Notes under the pieces: generated by a model
What the model was told of the DNA's origin: nothing
The model's input: only the letters and a program-made list of their open reading frames with translations
The model's database searches: none
Made by a program: the position numbers and the translations under genes
Part shown: positions 32,983 to 44,765 of the stretch, in pieces
Layout: each line of letters starts with the position of its first letter
How positions within the stretch are numbered: the first letter of the stretch is position 1
NCBI GenBank assembly: GCA_021401465.1
Contig: JADDMT010000147.1
Coordinates: 1 to 64,000, forward strand
DNA: 64,000 bases
Source: Teratosphaeria epicoccoides
Lineage: Eukaryota; Ascomycota; Dothideomycetes; Mycosphaerellales; Teratosphaeriaceae
Direction of reading: 5' to 3'

Positions 32983-35223
32983 TGCGACCACTGATGAGGA
33001 CGAAGTTGGCGAAAGGTTGTGTTCAACTGTAGGCGAGAAAGAGAGGGCTGCGTGGAGAGGATGGATGGGTTATGGTGGACGAGAGTGACTTATATGTCTT
33101 CAGTCGCAGGAGCTGACGAGAACGATGTCGGCTGCAGACACTCCGTTGAAGTTGACCCAACGTCGGTCTTTCCGATCAAGCGACAGACTCAGTCCCCGTT
33201 CTAGAGAGTGCTTCGCTGGTGTCGACGAGGAAGTCTCCACCACGAATGATGATACCAAATCGAGACTGACTCGTATAGTGACAAAGGTGTGCACAAGCGA
33301 CTTCGCCTTGGCTGAACCGGTGGCGTTAGTCTGCGACGACGACCTCAATGTCAACTTTTGCTCGAAGAGCCTTCCCTAAACCTGACAATGATACCAAAAT
33401 GATTTCAAGGTACCCACGACGGCATCTACAGGCTAGGCCGGACAAGTCCAACCAAGCGTTGTTTCGGCGCAATTAGAAAGCTTGGGCAAAGTCTGGCCAT
33501 AGCATGTGAGCGGACCTTGAATCATACCGAATGCAGCTTGACTGGTCTCTGGAAAATCTGTTGTGGCATTTGGTATGGATGGGACCACAGACCCACGGTT
33601 CTGCAGCAGTCCAAACCGAGCGCCTGGTAGCTGGGTCAACGTTGGACATCCCATGCGCGGTACACGGAACGCCCATCCTCAGGGGACTGGCAGGTACCGA
33701 TCTCTGAGCACTCGCCCCCTGAACCAAGTGCCAATTGCAAGCAGCGTCCCTTGGTCCCACGGTTGATGGTCAGCATCGATCCGGTGGTTCAGAATCAGGA
33801 CGCGGGACCAGCCCAAAGCTTTCCTGGTCCGCACAACCGGGCCTTGGGAACCGCTGAGTCGCCGGATCACGTGTTCGGAGGAGGGATCCAAGCCAAAGTG
33901 AATGTCGGTTTTCACCTCAGCGGTTCACCATTTCCACGAGATTATTGGCTGCTTGCAAGAATGGAGGACCGGAAGTGGATGTCGAATGACCTATGCGGTT
34001 CACCATTTCCAGGTCCAATGAGGTGCCAAGATTCGTTGCAGGCGGTGGATGCTGATGTGTGCAGGAGCCCTTCGGCCGGATCAACATTCACGCGCGTCAG
34101 GATTTTCGCCGCAGGTGAAGCAGGCGACACTAACAGCCTTACTGAGCCCCGCATGTTCTGGAACGCAAGCAGAGATAAGCTCCAGTCGCGCGACGATCAG
34201 CTGCGGAACGGGCTGATGTGGACCTTGAGACGTGCCAGGCATCGTACCTACAGGTACACATTCACCTCAGCAACCGCGGCCATGTCACACGCATCCTGAC
34301 TCATGGGCTACTCTCAAAAGCCTTGGCAATATCAAACCGTTTGCCATCTGTTCCGCATCTTCTTGCCGGCTTGAGTCAGTCTCGTGAAAGCTTGCATTGA
34401 CCGCGTGGCACACCAGATGCGAGGCCCCCGACTCTTGACCCACCGCAACTTCACACGCCAAAGTGGCAGCGATTGCAGAGATCGTGCCAAGGCGTCCTCA
34501 GTGTTGTACCATTCATTCTCAGTGTTGTACCATTCAATCATTGAAAGGTCGAAACGTAAAGAAGGCGGCGTCTGATCCTTCATCCACCGCCAGCCATACA
34601 CTCCGCGCGCTCCTTCCGCAGATCGAGCCAGGACTGCGGCAGTGTCCAGGCTTTTGCATGTTGGGACGATGGCGACTGCGGAGAGCGTCCCTTTCATGGC
34701 CCAAAGCCCACGATGCCATTGAACGCTGGGCTGCTGCATCTGTCGGCAGCTGGTCGAGGCTTCCACAATATATCCACATGGTAGGATTTTTGCACTGATA
34801 TTCCTCGGCTCCAGCACAGACAGCACGGTTTAGATCGACGAAAGACTCTGCTCCCTCGCGATATCGCGTTTGCAAGGATGCGATGGTTAGATTGCCCTCG
34901 GGCTGCCTTCTCGTCTGTGAAAGACCCAAAGTCAGCTGTGCCATTTTCTTAGCGTACTTGAGCGGAATCTAACAGTCCGTCGTGACAGCATTGACGAATA
35001 CAGTCCCTCTCAACATGGTTAGCTCTTGACTGACGACTACAATCAACCGTATCAGAGACGATTCTGGAAACAATAAAGTCGCTACCGCGCTTCACACCGC
35101 ATCCCGGCTGTCGGACCCGCGGATTTGTTAATGCTAGCGATTACTTATGGTGGTCTGTATGCGGGATTCAGCCTCTCGAGAGCCCTTGCCGTTTACACCG
35201 ACATATGCCCGTCTACCGCGCAT
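32983..35223. other. intergenic, possible upstream region of the adhesin gene
   Basis: 2.2 kb of normal composition. The first few hundred bp should hold the promoter of the adhesin-like gene. Frames at 33751-34299 (plus, 182 codons) and 34332-34944 (minus, two overlapping frames of 136 and 164 codons) show no domain I recognise. A direct repeat of GCGGTTCACCATTTCCA occurs near 33920 and 34000, and GTGTTGTACCATTCA is repeated in tandem near 34500-34535. Confidence 0.45.
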
Positions 35224-37089
35224 CTACCCGACAGTAACGCTCTTCCCACCCCCAAATTTGCCCTGCGGCCCATCTAAGTGTGCATCTAAAACCGCACACA
35301 CGCCACCCTTGACCGCCTCCACAGCCAGCGGTAGCAATTTCGCCAGCTCTTCTACTGTCCCTGCGTGCCCCGCCCAAGCCTTCCCGCCTGACGCAGCCTT
35401 GGCAATGCCAGAGTAGTCCGGCGTCGGTGCGAACGAGATATTGAGCGCCCGGTTATCCACTTTCGACCCTTCGCCATCTGGGTGAACCAGCAACATAGAT
35501 TTGCGCGGTGCATTCCATCCTTCGTTATTCAAGACGATGGTCAAGACCGCGATGCCGTATCGCTCCGCGATCCAATAGACACTTCCGGGTACGGAGAAGA
35601 GATAAGTCCCGTCGCCGACGATCTGCACCACGAACTTACCCTTTCCCGTACCGCCAGCCTCTCGATCCGCCGCCAATTTGATGCCCAGTGCACCGCCCCC
35701 GCTCCATCCGAGACCACCGCCCCCGCAGTTGATCCATGATCCGGGAATGGTAGCTTGTACCTGGTCGGCCACGAATGCAGTGTTGGTCACCGCCTCGATG
35801 GCGAAAATGGAATCTTTGGGAACGGCGCTGCGGACTTGTGAAATGAGGTAAGAGCAACCGAATGTGCCGTCTTGAGCCGCCTTGGCTTGGGAGGCAATGA
35901 TATCAAGGCGCTTCTGGTAGCCTTGTTGCAAGATCTGCTGGCGTTGTGTGAAAATTTGGCCGGAAAGGATGTCATGCTTCGTAGCTGTCAGATGTCCGGC
36001 GATTTGCGTGATTGCCGTCTCAGCGTCTGCCCGGTATCTTGCGACGGCGTTGACGTAGAAGACGGGCATTTGTTGCTTCAGGGGATCCACGTCGAGGTGT
36101 ATAATCTTTGCGCCAGCCTTTGGTTGGCACTGTGTAGGGATCCAAGGCACATCCACATCGATCAAGAGAATGAAGTCTGCCGTCTTGATGCTTTCTTCCA
36201 CACCATATCTTAATCCCAGCCAAGCGGGATGATTGGCAGGGAAACACATATCGCTGCCTCCAGTATCTAGAACCCTCAGCCCTTTAACCGTGTCAGCCAA
36301 ATGGACCAGTGCATCGACAGCCCCATGGTTTCGTCCAGAATAGCCTGTGATGATCAGTGGCTCGTCCGCTTGCACCAATGCATCAGCCACAAGATCCAGC
36401 TGCTTCGCCGTCAGGCCACCCAACTCGACCGGATTCCAATGCGTCTGATCGAGCTGATACGGCTCAATCTCCTCTTCCATAGCCTCTCGCGCCCCGACCA
36501 AATACACCGGGCCTTTCGGGTCCGACGTCGCAAAACTCAAGGCTCGGTTAACCATCTGCTTGACATTCTTCCCTCGCTTGATTTCACCGGTATACCGGCA
36601 ATACTGTGAGACAATCTGCTTCTGGTCTGGCACATCCTGGATCCAGTGGATGTACTCAGTGCGACTGCCACGGTACTCGCCCTCGATGGTGTAGGGAGAG
36701 AGGCCAGCGAAGATCAGCACAGGTGCACGACCGCATGAAGCGTTGTGGACGGCAGCACCGAGACCTTGGGTGCCGACATCGACATGGATGATAACGGCTT
36801 GAGGTTTACTTGTTAGTCGGGCGTATCCATCGGCCATGGACAATGCTACCATCTCGTTGGGGCAGGTGATGATGCGTGGGAATGCATCGGGCTTCTCATT
36901 CTGGCCTTTGACGATGGCCTCGATGATGGAGGGATGATCTGAGCCAAGATTCACGAAGGCGTGGGTGACACCGGCCTGAGACAACACAATGTGATGTTAG
37001 CAAACGTCGATATTTTATGTATAGAGCCAAAGAGCGATGAGACTCACCTCCCACAGCGCCTCGAAGAAGGCGAAGGATGCCGTGTACAT
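35224..37089 (-). CDS. thiamine-diphosphate-dependent enzyme (acetolactate synthase/decarboxylase family)
   Basis: Two exons: 37089-37048 (MYTASFAFFEALWE) and 36975-35224; intron 72 bp (GTGAGT...CTCAG). 597 residues, the normal family length. N-terminal PYR domain about 1-185 with the cofactor-activating Glu at 55 in CPNEMVALSMADGYAR; central domain about 205-350; C-terminal PP domain with GDG at 468-470, then 26 residues and NN at 497-498: the classic metal/diphosphate motif. The family decarboxylates or ligates 2-oxo acids. The Gly-rich CGGGGLGWSGGG before GDG and the lack of an organelle targeting peptide argue against the mitochondrial branched-chain biosynthetic enzyme and for a catabolic or cytosolic relative (benzoylformate decarboxylase- or acetolactate synthase-like). 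The substrate cannot be told. Confidence 0.9.
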
Positions 37090-37563
37090 GGCGATGATTG
37101 ACCCAGCTACGGTATTATTGAACGTGAGTATCAATCAGGAATTGGTAGACCGGATCTTGAGCTGAGCTGAGAACGCGCAATGGCGTCTTCCTACCTTGTG
37201 CCTGAGGTCAAGGCTGATGAAGAGAGATCCTGTACACAATGGCCATGCGGCAACTGCTCTTGGCGGAGCACAGCAGCTGAAATCCGCGCGTGAGGTTGTA
37301 CCGACCACGATTACTCCGCGGAATCACCCCGCACAGCAGCCGACATCGCGATGAGTACGTGCCTTCCCGAGTGGGAGAGGCGGGGATGAAGGTATTCACA
37401 GACAGCTAGGAAAATATGTGCGGAGCGTAAACGCGCTTGCACGCGCTTCGACACCTCACAGAGAAGAGAGGAAGCCTGAGAGGAGAGCCGAAGAATCCAA
37501 AGACGTAAGATCATGCATTCACACACTCTACACTGTACACTTTACATGCCTGTTCCGGGAATA
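37090..37563. promoter_or_regulatory. intergenic: promoter side of the ThDP enzyme gene, terminator side of Serinc
   Basis: Both flanking genes run leftwards, so this stretch contains the 3' end signals of the Serinc gene and the promoter of the ThDP enzyme. No clear TATA box or further gene seen. Confidence 0.4.
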
Positions 37564-39063
37564 TCAATACTCAAACCTGTCCGGCATCAAGACCGGCGCG
37601 CCCAGTGTCCATCCGAAAATGCCATAGCACACCCACGCACTAACTATCTTAACCCAACTCGCCCAGTACGTCCTCCCTACTGGCACAAAGTCACCTACTG
37701 CCCGGCTCTTATCCGTACCCACGTTCTGCGTCAATAGCGTCGCGATCCACGCAGTCGCAAGCATGAAAATCACGTGGAACAGCGCGTAATTGTATTGCGT
37801 CCCATTCTTCTCATCGTCATTCTTGTGCAGCTTCGGGTCGTCTTCTTCGTCATCGTCGTCATCAAGGGCGGAAGCGGGAAGGGCACCAGACTCGACTGCC
37901 TGTCGCAGCGCCTCCTGCCTCATCGCGCGACGACTTTCCGGTTGCGTATCCACCAGACCATGAGACCCATCCTCCTCAGTGTCGATGCTGGAGTAGCCAG
38001 CAGGTTTGCCAGTGCCGAGCGCCAGACCGTTGGTGGCGGCACGGGTGGTGGTATAGGCACAAGTGACGAACGTGACGACGGCGCCAATGATAATGGATGC
38101 GGTGCGCGTGCCGGTAGCGCGGACAAGCGGATTGCAGTGTTGGTCGTCAGGCTCCATAGCGACGGCTGAAAAGGTGAGGTATGTGCAATAGATAGAGACT
38201 GTTGCGGCTTGAGCGAGGCCGGCGCGTGGATTTGATGCTTGGATGAGCGGGTGGATGGACATTGCGCTGATGGCTAGCAGCAGAAGGAGGTTGATCTGGC
38301 ATGGTCAGTGTCTGCGATACAATTGAGTCGTGCTTGGACTTACCGTGATAGCCGCCTGGTTCATCGAGCAGCCAGAGTGGGCGAAGAAGATGTACATGAC
38401 CACGGTCATGGCAATGCTGCCCACGTACATGCCCAATGTGCTCCCAATCAGCACACCTCTCCACACATTGCTCTCTGTGTCCTCAATCTTCTCGATGCAG
38501 AACTCTGCAAACGTATGCGCCAGATCCACGAGCAGGACCAGACCCAGCAGCAGGAATAATACGGCGCCTACCAGCGCAACATAATTGCCCCAGACCTCAA
38601 AGAATCTGTTCGGAATCAGGAAGCTCACCACATTCAAGCCAAGCCACGCGACCAGCTTCGGACCCCAAAATCCATTCTGTAAGCCTGCCCTCTTATCCCG
38701 ACTGCTGTTCACTCCCAGCAGCATTGTCCCGAGTAGCGCGTGGAACACGCCCAGTGCGAAATTGACGCGATGAACCGCCGCGAAGCCGAAGCATTGTTGA
38801 CCATTGCAGTCAATCACGACGTAATCGAGTAGCACACCTTGGAGCTTCTGGACCGCCCACGGTGTGAGCAGGAGCCATGAGAGGAGTGAGTTGAGGAGGA
38901 GGATGAGGGCGTATGCGATGCGGGTGGCAATGCTGTTACTGCAGTGGCCGCAGGCGGAGCAGACGGCGGAACAGGTTGCGGCGCCGCAACAGGAGGCGGC
39001 GAAGGTGGCGAGGGTCGAGAGGGAGGGGAGCGCGAGGAGCGGGATGCTGAGTAGGGCACCCAT
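37564..39063 (-). CDS. Serinc/TMS1-family membrane protein
   Basis: Two exons: 39063-38344 (240 codons) and 38295-37564; intron 48 bp (GTAAGT...GCCAG). 483 residues. The N-terminus MGALLSIPLLALPSLSTLA, the Cys-rich SCCGAATCSAVCSACG and SIATRIAYALILLLNS are hallmarks of fungal serine incorporator (TMS1/TDE1) proteins. About eleven hydrophobic helices are visible, with an acidic loop (DDDDDEEDD, 385-393) before the last two or three. Serincs are ER/Golgi/vacuole multi-pass proteins, linked to lipid scrambling and formerly to serine incorporation into phospholipids. An in-frame upstream extension to 39228 is rejected because the family starts at MGAL. Divergent from the MFS gene. Confidence 0.95.
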
Positions 39064-39508
39064 CGTGCAAAGTCTGGGTGACTGGATGTCGTGGGTGACG
39101 GGATTTCGCACGACTGTTGAAGCCTGGACCTCGACGTCCAGATGGCCGCGCTTGCGAGTGGATGGCACGTGAGCGTGACACTTTGAGTCACTCTCTAATC
39201 TGATCCTCGGAACGTGGAACGCCGACATTCGCCGGGCGGACAGTAAATAGTCGATGACAGTAGTAGAGCATGCATTTTGCTAGGGAAGACGATGCCCTTG
39301 AGTCGCTCACATTCGTATTGATCCTAACTTCTACTACATAGCCGCGTCTTGGACGACTTGGAAAGGTGCCCGCAGGCAAGGCATTGGCGTCCACCTGTAA
39401 CCTTGCGCGACAGCCACCTTCCAAAGTAACTACCATACTCTTCGATGTTGCTTTAGATCCCGACCTCGATTTACCCCGGCGGCCAGGCGCCACCACGACC
39501 TGCCCGCC
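39064..39508. promoter_or_regulatory. shared intergenic promoter of Serinc and MFS genes
   Basis: 445 bp between two divergent start codons, so both promoters must lie here. No strong TATA box is visible on either strand. Co-regulation is possible but only inferred from layout. Confidence 0.45.
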
Positions 39509-41121
39509 ATGCGGAAGGCCACACCCAATCCTGAGTCCACCCACCGCACCACCCGCATCCTGTCCGTCATCGCCGCGACACTGATTGCCCTCTCCTCCGG
39601 CACCAACTATGCCTACTCAGCATGGGCTCCTCAGTACGCCCACGCACTCGGCCTCTCCGCCACTCAGATCAACCTCATCGGCGCTTTCGGCAACGTGGGA
39701 ATGTACGCCATGGGCATTCCCGGCGGCATTTTGATCGACTCGAGAGGTCCAAGATGGGGTGTCTTCGCGGGTGTGCTGTGCCTCGCTGTTGGATATTCGT
39801 GCTTGCGAGCAGCCTTGTTGGCGGGCCAAGGCGCATACAGCGTGCCAATGCTCTGCGTGTTCGCGTTGTTGACGGGGCTGGGGAGCTGTACGGCGTTTGG
39901 CGCAGCGATCAAAGTGAGCGCGACGAATTGGCCAAAACATCGGGGCACGGCGACGGCGTTTCCATTGAGCGCATTTGGATTGAGTGCGCTGTTTTATACA
40001 AGCATCGGGGCTGTTGTCTTTCCGGCTGACACGGCAGGGTACCTGCTGCTGCTGGTGGTGGGATGTACTGGAATGATATTTGTTGGAGGCTTGAGCTTGC
40101 AGATTGTGAAGGGAGATGGGGCTGGTAAGTATCGGGCTGTGGCTAAGGACGAACGGCCTGGGGTTGGCAGGAGAAGTAGTAGCAAGATGAGGAGGATTAG
40201 TGCGCATGCGCATGCAAGAACAAGTAGTGGAAGCATGGGCGAGGCTGGTAAGGTTTCTTTCCGTCTCAACAATCGCACACACGTTGACACACGTGTCAAT
40301 CAGGCACGCCCGAGGAAACGTCCTCTCTCGTCTCCTCCCCTTCCACCAGCACTCCTCCATCCGACGTCGACGAACGTGGCCACCAGCTCCCAACTGACCA
40401 TCACTCGAAACCAGAAATCACGGGCTTCCAGCTCTTGAAGACGCCAAAGTTCTGGCAGCTCTTCGTCCTACTCAGCTTGCTGTGCGGCGTCGGGCTGATG
40501 ACGATCAACAACATCGGCAATAATGCCTTGACACTCTGGCACCACTTCGACAAAACCGCATCCCACGACTTCATTCAGAAGCGCCAGCTCATGCACGTCA
40601 GCATCTTATCTTTTTGCTCATTCTTGGGTAGACTGTCTTCCGGTATCGGCAGTGACTGGCTGATCCATCATCACGCTTCTCGATTCTGGACGCTGGTGGT
40701 ATCCGCCTGTCTCTTCGCCGCGGCGCAGATTGCTGCGCTCACGATTGACGATCCGCGTAGTCTCGTCGTCCTCAGCAGCCTGACAGGACTGGCGTATGGG
40801 GCTCTATTTGGTGTGTATCCCGCTCTCGTGGCCGATACATTTGGTCCTTCTGGCTTGGGCATCAACTGGGGTGCCATTACTATGGCGCCAGTACTCAGTG
40901 CAAACTTCTTCAATATAGCGTATGGTGCGATCCTGGATAGTCACAGTCACGTTGACACGAAAACGAAGGAGACGGTGTGTCTGGACGGCAAGCTGTGCTA
41001 TAGCTCCGCGTACTGGTTGACGTTGGGGGCGAGTTGTGTAGGGCTGGGTTGGTCGGCTTGGCTGATACGGCGTGAGCGGCTGGAGAAGGTGAGGGAATGG
41101 GGCAGGGAGCATGAAGGCTGA
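39509..41121 (+). CDS. nodulin-like MFS transporter (MCH1-type)
   Basis: Two exons: 39509-40247 and 40415-41121; intron 167 bp (GTAAGG...ACCAG, branch-like CTGAC). The splice restores the frame as ...GE-ITGFQLLKTPKFWQLF. 481 residues with 12 predicted membrane helices in two sets of six, separated by a basic Ser/Arg-rich cytosolic loop (about 205-247). The motif SSGTNYAYSAWAPQYA near residues 29-44, GNVGMYAMGIPGG and IDSRGPRWG identify the nodulin-like branch of the major facilitator superfamily, which in fungi includes the monocarboxylate-transporter-like Mch1. The substrate is unknown. Without splicing the frame would stop at 40438. A second GTAAGT at 40127 could be an alternative donor, but the frame through it looks like normal family loop sequence. 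Confidence 0.9.
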
Positions 41122-42267
41122 CCGTCCGTTGCTTCTCGCTACGATATATGGCACTGGTGTAGAAATAGAACGAAGCGTTGAAAGCGAGAAATTAACATAC
41201 ATTCCCATCGAGCAGAATAACAGTAATAGTTGGCTGCGCAGTGCTTGACGAAGGTTATGGCCGCTTCTTCGAAAGGCACAAGACCTAAGGCGGCGAAGCA
41301 CTCATACGTCAACTTTGACTCATTTTGACAATCTTCGAAGAGCATCGGGAGGTTCAAGGTAGCTGTCGCACAACTCATTGATCCAAGTTCTTCCGTGGCC
41401 TGACCCTCCTCGCTTCTCTGCCCTTCCCGGATCTAGACCAGGAACTCCATCTAGCCTGACCTTTGCTAAGACTTTCAAGTGGTCCAGACTGCCTGTGATC
41501 ACACCGATGCGAATGAGCTCGGTCTTGAAGGTGTCGCAATGCACACGGACGGAGTGGATCCTTACAACACGCCCCTATACGGTGAGCGCATCGTCATGCT
41601 CAAAAGACCGCTCGACGAGGACAACGAACAAGAAATACCGCAATGAGAGGGGTAAGCTTGCCGTCGCATCGGCCAGGCTTCCTGCGACCCCTTGGACCGC
41701 TTCGGGCAAGCCTTAAGATGAGTGGCACGTCGGCAAAGACGGGCGGCGGAGTCAGTCCACCGTTTTGCAGCCTCCAAGGCTCCTCAAGGCCGCGCAAGCA
41801 GCAAGCTCGGTCGGTAGTTGTGTCGATGACAAGCTTCGTATGTAGTTTCAAGAAGGTGGATCAGGCTTTGGGATTCCTGAGTTTTGGTGTTTGTAACTCA
41901 TTCCTGCGCCTTCATTGGCAGTGTATATCAGCGCAAACCACCTTGGGCCCAAGACTCCGACGCGTGAGGATGTAGTAATTTAACGGATCTCAAGGCCGTG
42001 CAAGAGCTCCTTTCTGCACAGATCAGTGGATGGACACACCTTCATTATTAAGTGATGCAAGTCAATCCTGAAACAGCGCTCATCTCGTTCAAATGCCGCC
42101 GGCTGAACCTCGGGTGTCTTGGACTGACCAACACAAAGTCAGCGCATATGCTTCCATCGAATCTCATGTTATGATTATCAGGTGGTCCTTGATATGCATG
42201 TCTTATGCTGCTCGCAGCTCACAGATTCGACGGCAGCAGGGAGAGCAACCCATTTCCTGACCAAGCC
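41122..42267. other. intergenic, no gene supported
   Basis: About 1.1 kb of normal composition with short overlapping frames on both strands and no recognisable domain. The last part should carry the promoter of the APH-like gene. An in-frame upstream ATG of that gene lies at 42205. Confidence 0.5.
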
Positions 42268-43113
42268 ATGGACGACATCCTCTCCAGTCTACTATCTTCA
42301 CCGGCGGAGGACATTGTGCTTCCAACGGGGGCGCAGGGCATGCGTAAAGTTGACAATGCGCCTGGAATCTACACTATCGACGGAACGGACCAACTCCTGA
42401 AAGCAGGGTCGTCCATCAAGCTTAGCGAGGCTGAGGCCATGAGATTCGTCTCTGGCGCCACCAATATCCCAATTCCGCGAGTACACAAATCGTTCATCTT
42501 GGCAGGCAATGGATATATTTTCATGGACCGTGTACCGGGCAGGCCACTATCCCAGATATGGAAGTCTCGTTTGCCGGTTCAGAGGAATTCTTTGGTCAGC
42601 CAGCTACGGAGCATCGTGCAGGAGTTGAACTCGCTGCGCGGGAATTTCTTTGGTGCTCTGTGGGAAGAGCCTAGCGTGGATGTGTTTTTCATGCATCTTC
42701 CATTCAAGGACGTCAAATTATCATACGGACCGTTCAGGAATCGCCAGGAGTACAATCAGGGACTCATTGATGCATTGCACAACGCGCGCCCGGAGGGCTC
42801 ACTCGATGATCTCGATCAAGGCGTGGTTGAGCAGCTTCTTCGACTCTCTGACGACACCAAAGTCTTCTCACATGGAGACTTGCACCCTGGTAATATTCTT
42901 GTCGACGAGCAGACAAATCTGATTACAAGCATCGTCGATTGGGAAGGCGCCGGCTTCAGTGTTCGAGGCAGAGAATATTTCGAGGCCAAGTCTCGTGCAC
43001 ATGACCCAGAATGGAGCACAGCACTTGACCAGATATTCGATGAGAACGAACGAGAACCCTACGAGCTTTTCAGGCAGCTCAACCAAGCCCTGACACGATA
43101 CACATGTGTCTGA
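42268..43113 (+). CDS. APH-family phosphotransferase-like protein
   Basis: Intronless; 281 residues from ATG 42268, chosen because it has G at -3 and +4; ATG 42205 in the same frame would add 21 residues in a poor context. Protein-kinase-like fold of the aminoglycoside/choline phosphotransferase (APH) family: N-lobe strand and helix (LSEAEAMRFVSGATNIPIPRV), hinge FMDRVPGRPLSQIW, Brenner-type catalytic motif HGDLHPGNIL (His 202, Asp 204) and metal-binding DWEGAG (Asp 224). Such genes are abundant in filamentous ascomycetes, usually of unknown substrate; nothing here suggests antibiotic resistance as the role. The 3' end faces a convergent small gene 50 bp away. Confidence 0.87.
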   Translation: MDDILSSLLSSPAEDIVLPTGAQGMRKVDNAPGIYTIDGTDQLLKAGSSIKLSEAEAMRFVSGATNIPIPRVHKSFILAGNGYIFMDRVPGRPLSQIWKSRLPVQRNSLVSQLRSIVQELNSLRGNFFGALWEEPSVDVFFMHLPFKDVKLSYGPFRNRQEYNQGLIDALHNARPEGSLDDLDQGVVEQLLRLSDDTKVFSHGDLHPGNILVDEQTNLITSIVDWEGAGFSVRGREYFEAKSRAHDPEWSTALDQIFDENEREPYELFRQLNQALTRYTCV

Positions 43114-43163
43114 TGTCCTACCATCTGCGAACTCTCGACAACTGATCTCGTTGCCTTAAGGCT

Positions 43164-43607
43164 TCAATCGGTAGATGTCCACCTTACCGATACAGCTTGG
43201 GCCACCTTCTCGGCGGACTGACCAACCAAGCGGGAAATCCAATCGGATGTGCCCGCAGATACGACTTCTTCTGCTTCTAGCGAAATCATGGCCCTGAGCA
43301 CCCAATCCTGACATCTCTCCACGCCATCTCGGGGCGCAGGTTCTAGGCTTATGAGCTCGGCGGCTCTTCTGACGCTGCTATGGTCTAGTGCCGCTACGAC
43401 GAAGGAGCCCGCCGAGCTTCTGCTGCGAAGTAGGACGTGCCGTCGTATATCGAACTGGTAAATCAACCTCGAGAGGTCGACCAAGCTGACGTGGAGCAGG
43501 ATGCCGCTTTGTTCATTTCTTCGGTGGATTGCCAGAGCCCAGTGGGATCGATGGTTCGAGTCTGTGCCCGGCCCGTAAATAACGATTGATAGGACAAATT
43601 CAGACAT
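43164..43607 (-). CDS. small fungal hypothetical protein (possibly DUF6914-like)
   Basis: ATG 43607-43605 to TGA 43166-43164; 147 residues, no intron needed. An early beta-like IVIYGPGTDSNHRSHWALAIH and a later DGVERCQDWVL motif resemble a fungal family of unknown function with conserved HWAL and CQxWV signatures. No signal peptide or membrane segment. Convergent with the APH-like gene, with 50 bp between stops. A longer frame to 43736 exists, but the family-like start is the Met at 43607. Function unknown. Confidence 0.6.
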   Translation of the reverse strand: MSEFVLSIVIYGPGTDSNHRSHWALAIHRRNEQSGILLHVSLVDLSRLIYQFDIRRHVLLRSRSSAGSFVVAALDHSSVRRAAELISLEPAPRDGVERCQDWVLRAMISLEAEEVVSAGTSDWISRLVGQSAEKVAQAVSVRWTSTD

Positions 43608-44379
43608 GCTTTGTGCAACTGTTAGCATGGATCCCACATAGGACGACAGGGTTTGGCTAATGGTATGGAGAAGCTCTGTCAATTCAGAAACCCACCCGCG
43701 AGGAGAAAATTTCAACGGCGACGTGAGCCCGCGCAATTATGTGACATAGATGCGAATCATTTGAGTGGACAATGATATCTTTTGTACGTAGACTATGCTG
43801 TGCAGCATAGGCCGCAACGTCTATCGTCATAGAACGCAAGTCGCGGTGAGAGAGGCAGAGTAGTCTTTTGCTGCTGATCATGGTTGGGGCGCTACACAGG
43901 AAGACGGCTATACCTAGCTGGGATTGGGCATTAGGACGTCCCATTTATGGTATGGGTGCCCATGATCACTGCGCAGCACGCCTGCGAAAGAGGAAGAGCG
44001 TGTACTACGGCAATCCTAGTAAAAGTCATGAGTACCGATCTCGTGTCTTGATAGATCCCTCGAATCTCATTTTAACTCGTAGTTATATTGCACTATAGTA
44101 GATACTCTACCTCTAAACAAGCGCTCTAAGTACAAGAGCCCTAATGTAACATATAGCTTGTAATATTCTGCTACTTTACTATCATGAGGCTATAGTATTA
44201 TAGAAGGTCTACTATATTAGGCTTAGTAGCTAGCAAACTCTCTTCTAGAGTACCTAATACTATCTTTCATAAAAAGATTATACCTATACTAAGAAACTCC
44301 TTTTAAATAAGAAGATTATCTTACATAGTAGTTAGATAATTAAAAGTACTTTAAAGATCCTATAATTACCTATAATAAT
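43608..44379. other. edge of the gene island: intergenic, then RIP-degraded DNA
   Basis: 43608 to about 44090 has normal composition and no supported gene. From about 44095 the sequence becomes AT- and TAG-rich with no readable frame, like the other repeat remains; no family identified. Confidence 0.5.
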
Positions 44380-44765
44380 CTGAATAATATAAATAACATG
44401 AATAATTTAAATAATATGAATAATTCAAATAACATGAATAATTTAAATAATATAAATAATTCAAATAACATGAATAATTTAAATAATATGAATAATTCAA
44501 ATAACATGAATAATATAAATAATATAAATAATATAAATAACATGAATAATATAAATAATATAAATAATATAAATAACATAAATAATATAAATAAGATAAA
44601 TAATATAAATAATATAAATAACATGAATAATATAAATAATATAAATAATATAAATAATATAAATAATATAAATAATATAAATAAGATAAATAATATAAAT
44701 AATATAAATAACATGAATAATATAAATAATATAAATAATATAAATAATATAAATAATATAAATAA
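44380..44765. repeat. 9-bp AT-rich minisatellite, about 43 units
   Basis: Tandem units of the type AATAATATA with C/G/T variants (AACATGAAT, AATTTAAAT, AATTCAAAT). The left part shows a higher-order 36-bp period with AACATG at 44395, 44431, 44467 and 44503. The plus strand reads as Asn-Asn-Ile/Met/Leu and the minus strand as Leu-Phe-Ile/Met, but this is only the repeat period. It ends exactly where the Copia LTR begins at 44766, so the Copia element inserted in or next to it. Confidence 0.93.

Noticed and set aside
33751..34299. 182-codon plus-strand frame as a gene
   Set aside because: No domain, no intron signals that extend it, and equally long frames on the other strand nearby; left as intergenic.
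38305..39228. N-terminal extension of the Serinc gene to 39228
   Set aside because: The extra 55 residues are hydrophilic and unlike the family, which starts at MGAL (39063).
42205..42267. Upstream ATG of the APH-like gene
   Set aside because: Poor start context and no family similarity in the extra 21 residues; kept only as an alternative.
43540..43580. B-box-like GGTTCGAGTCT near the small hypothetical gene
   Set aside because: It lies inside the coding frame of that gene and no tRNA fold is possible.
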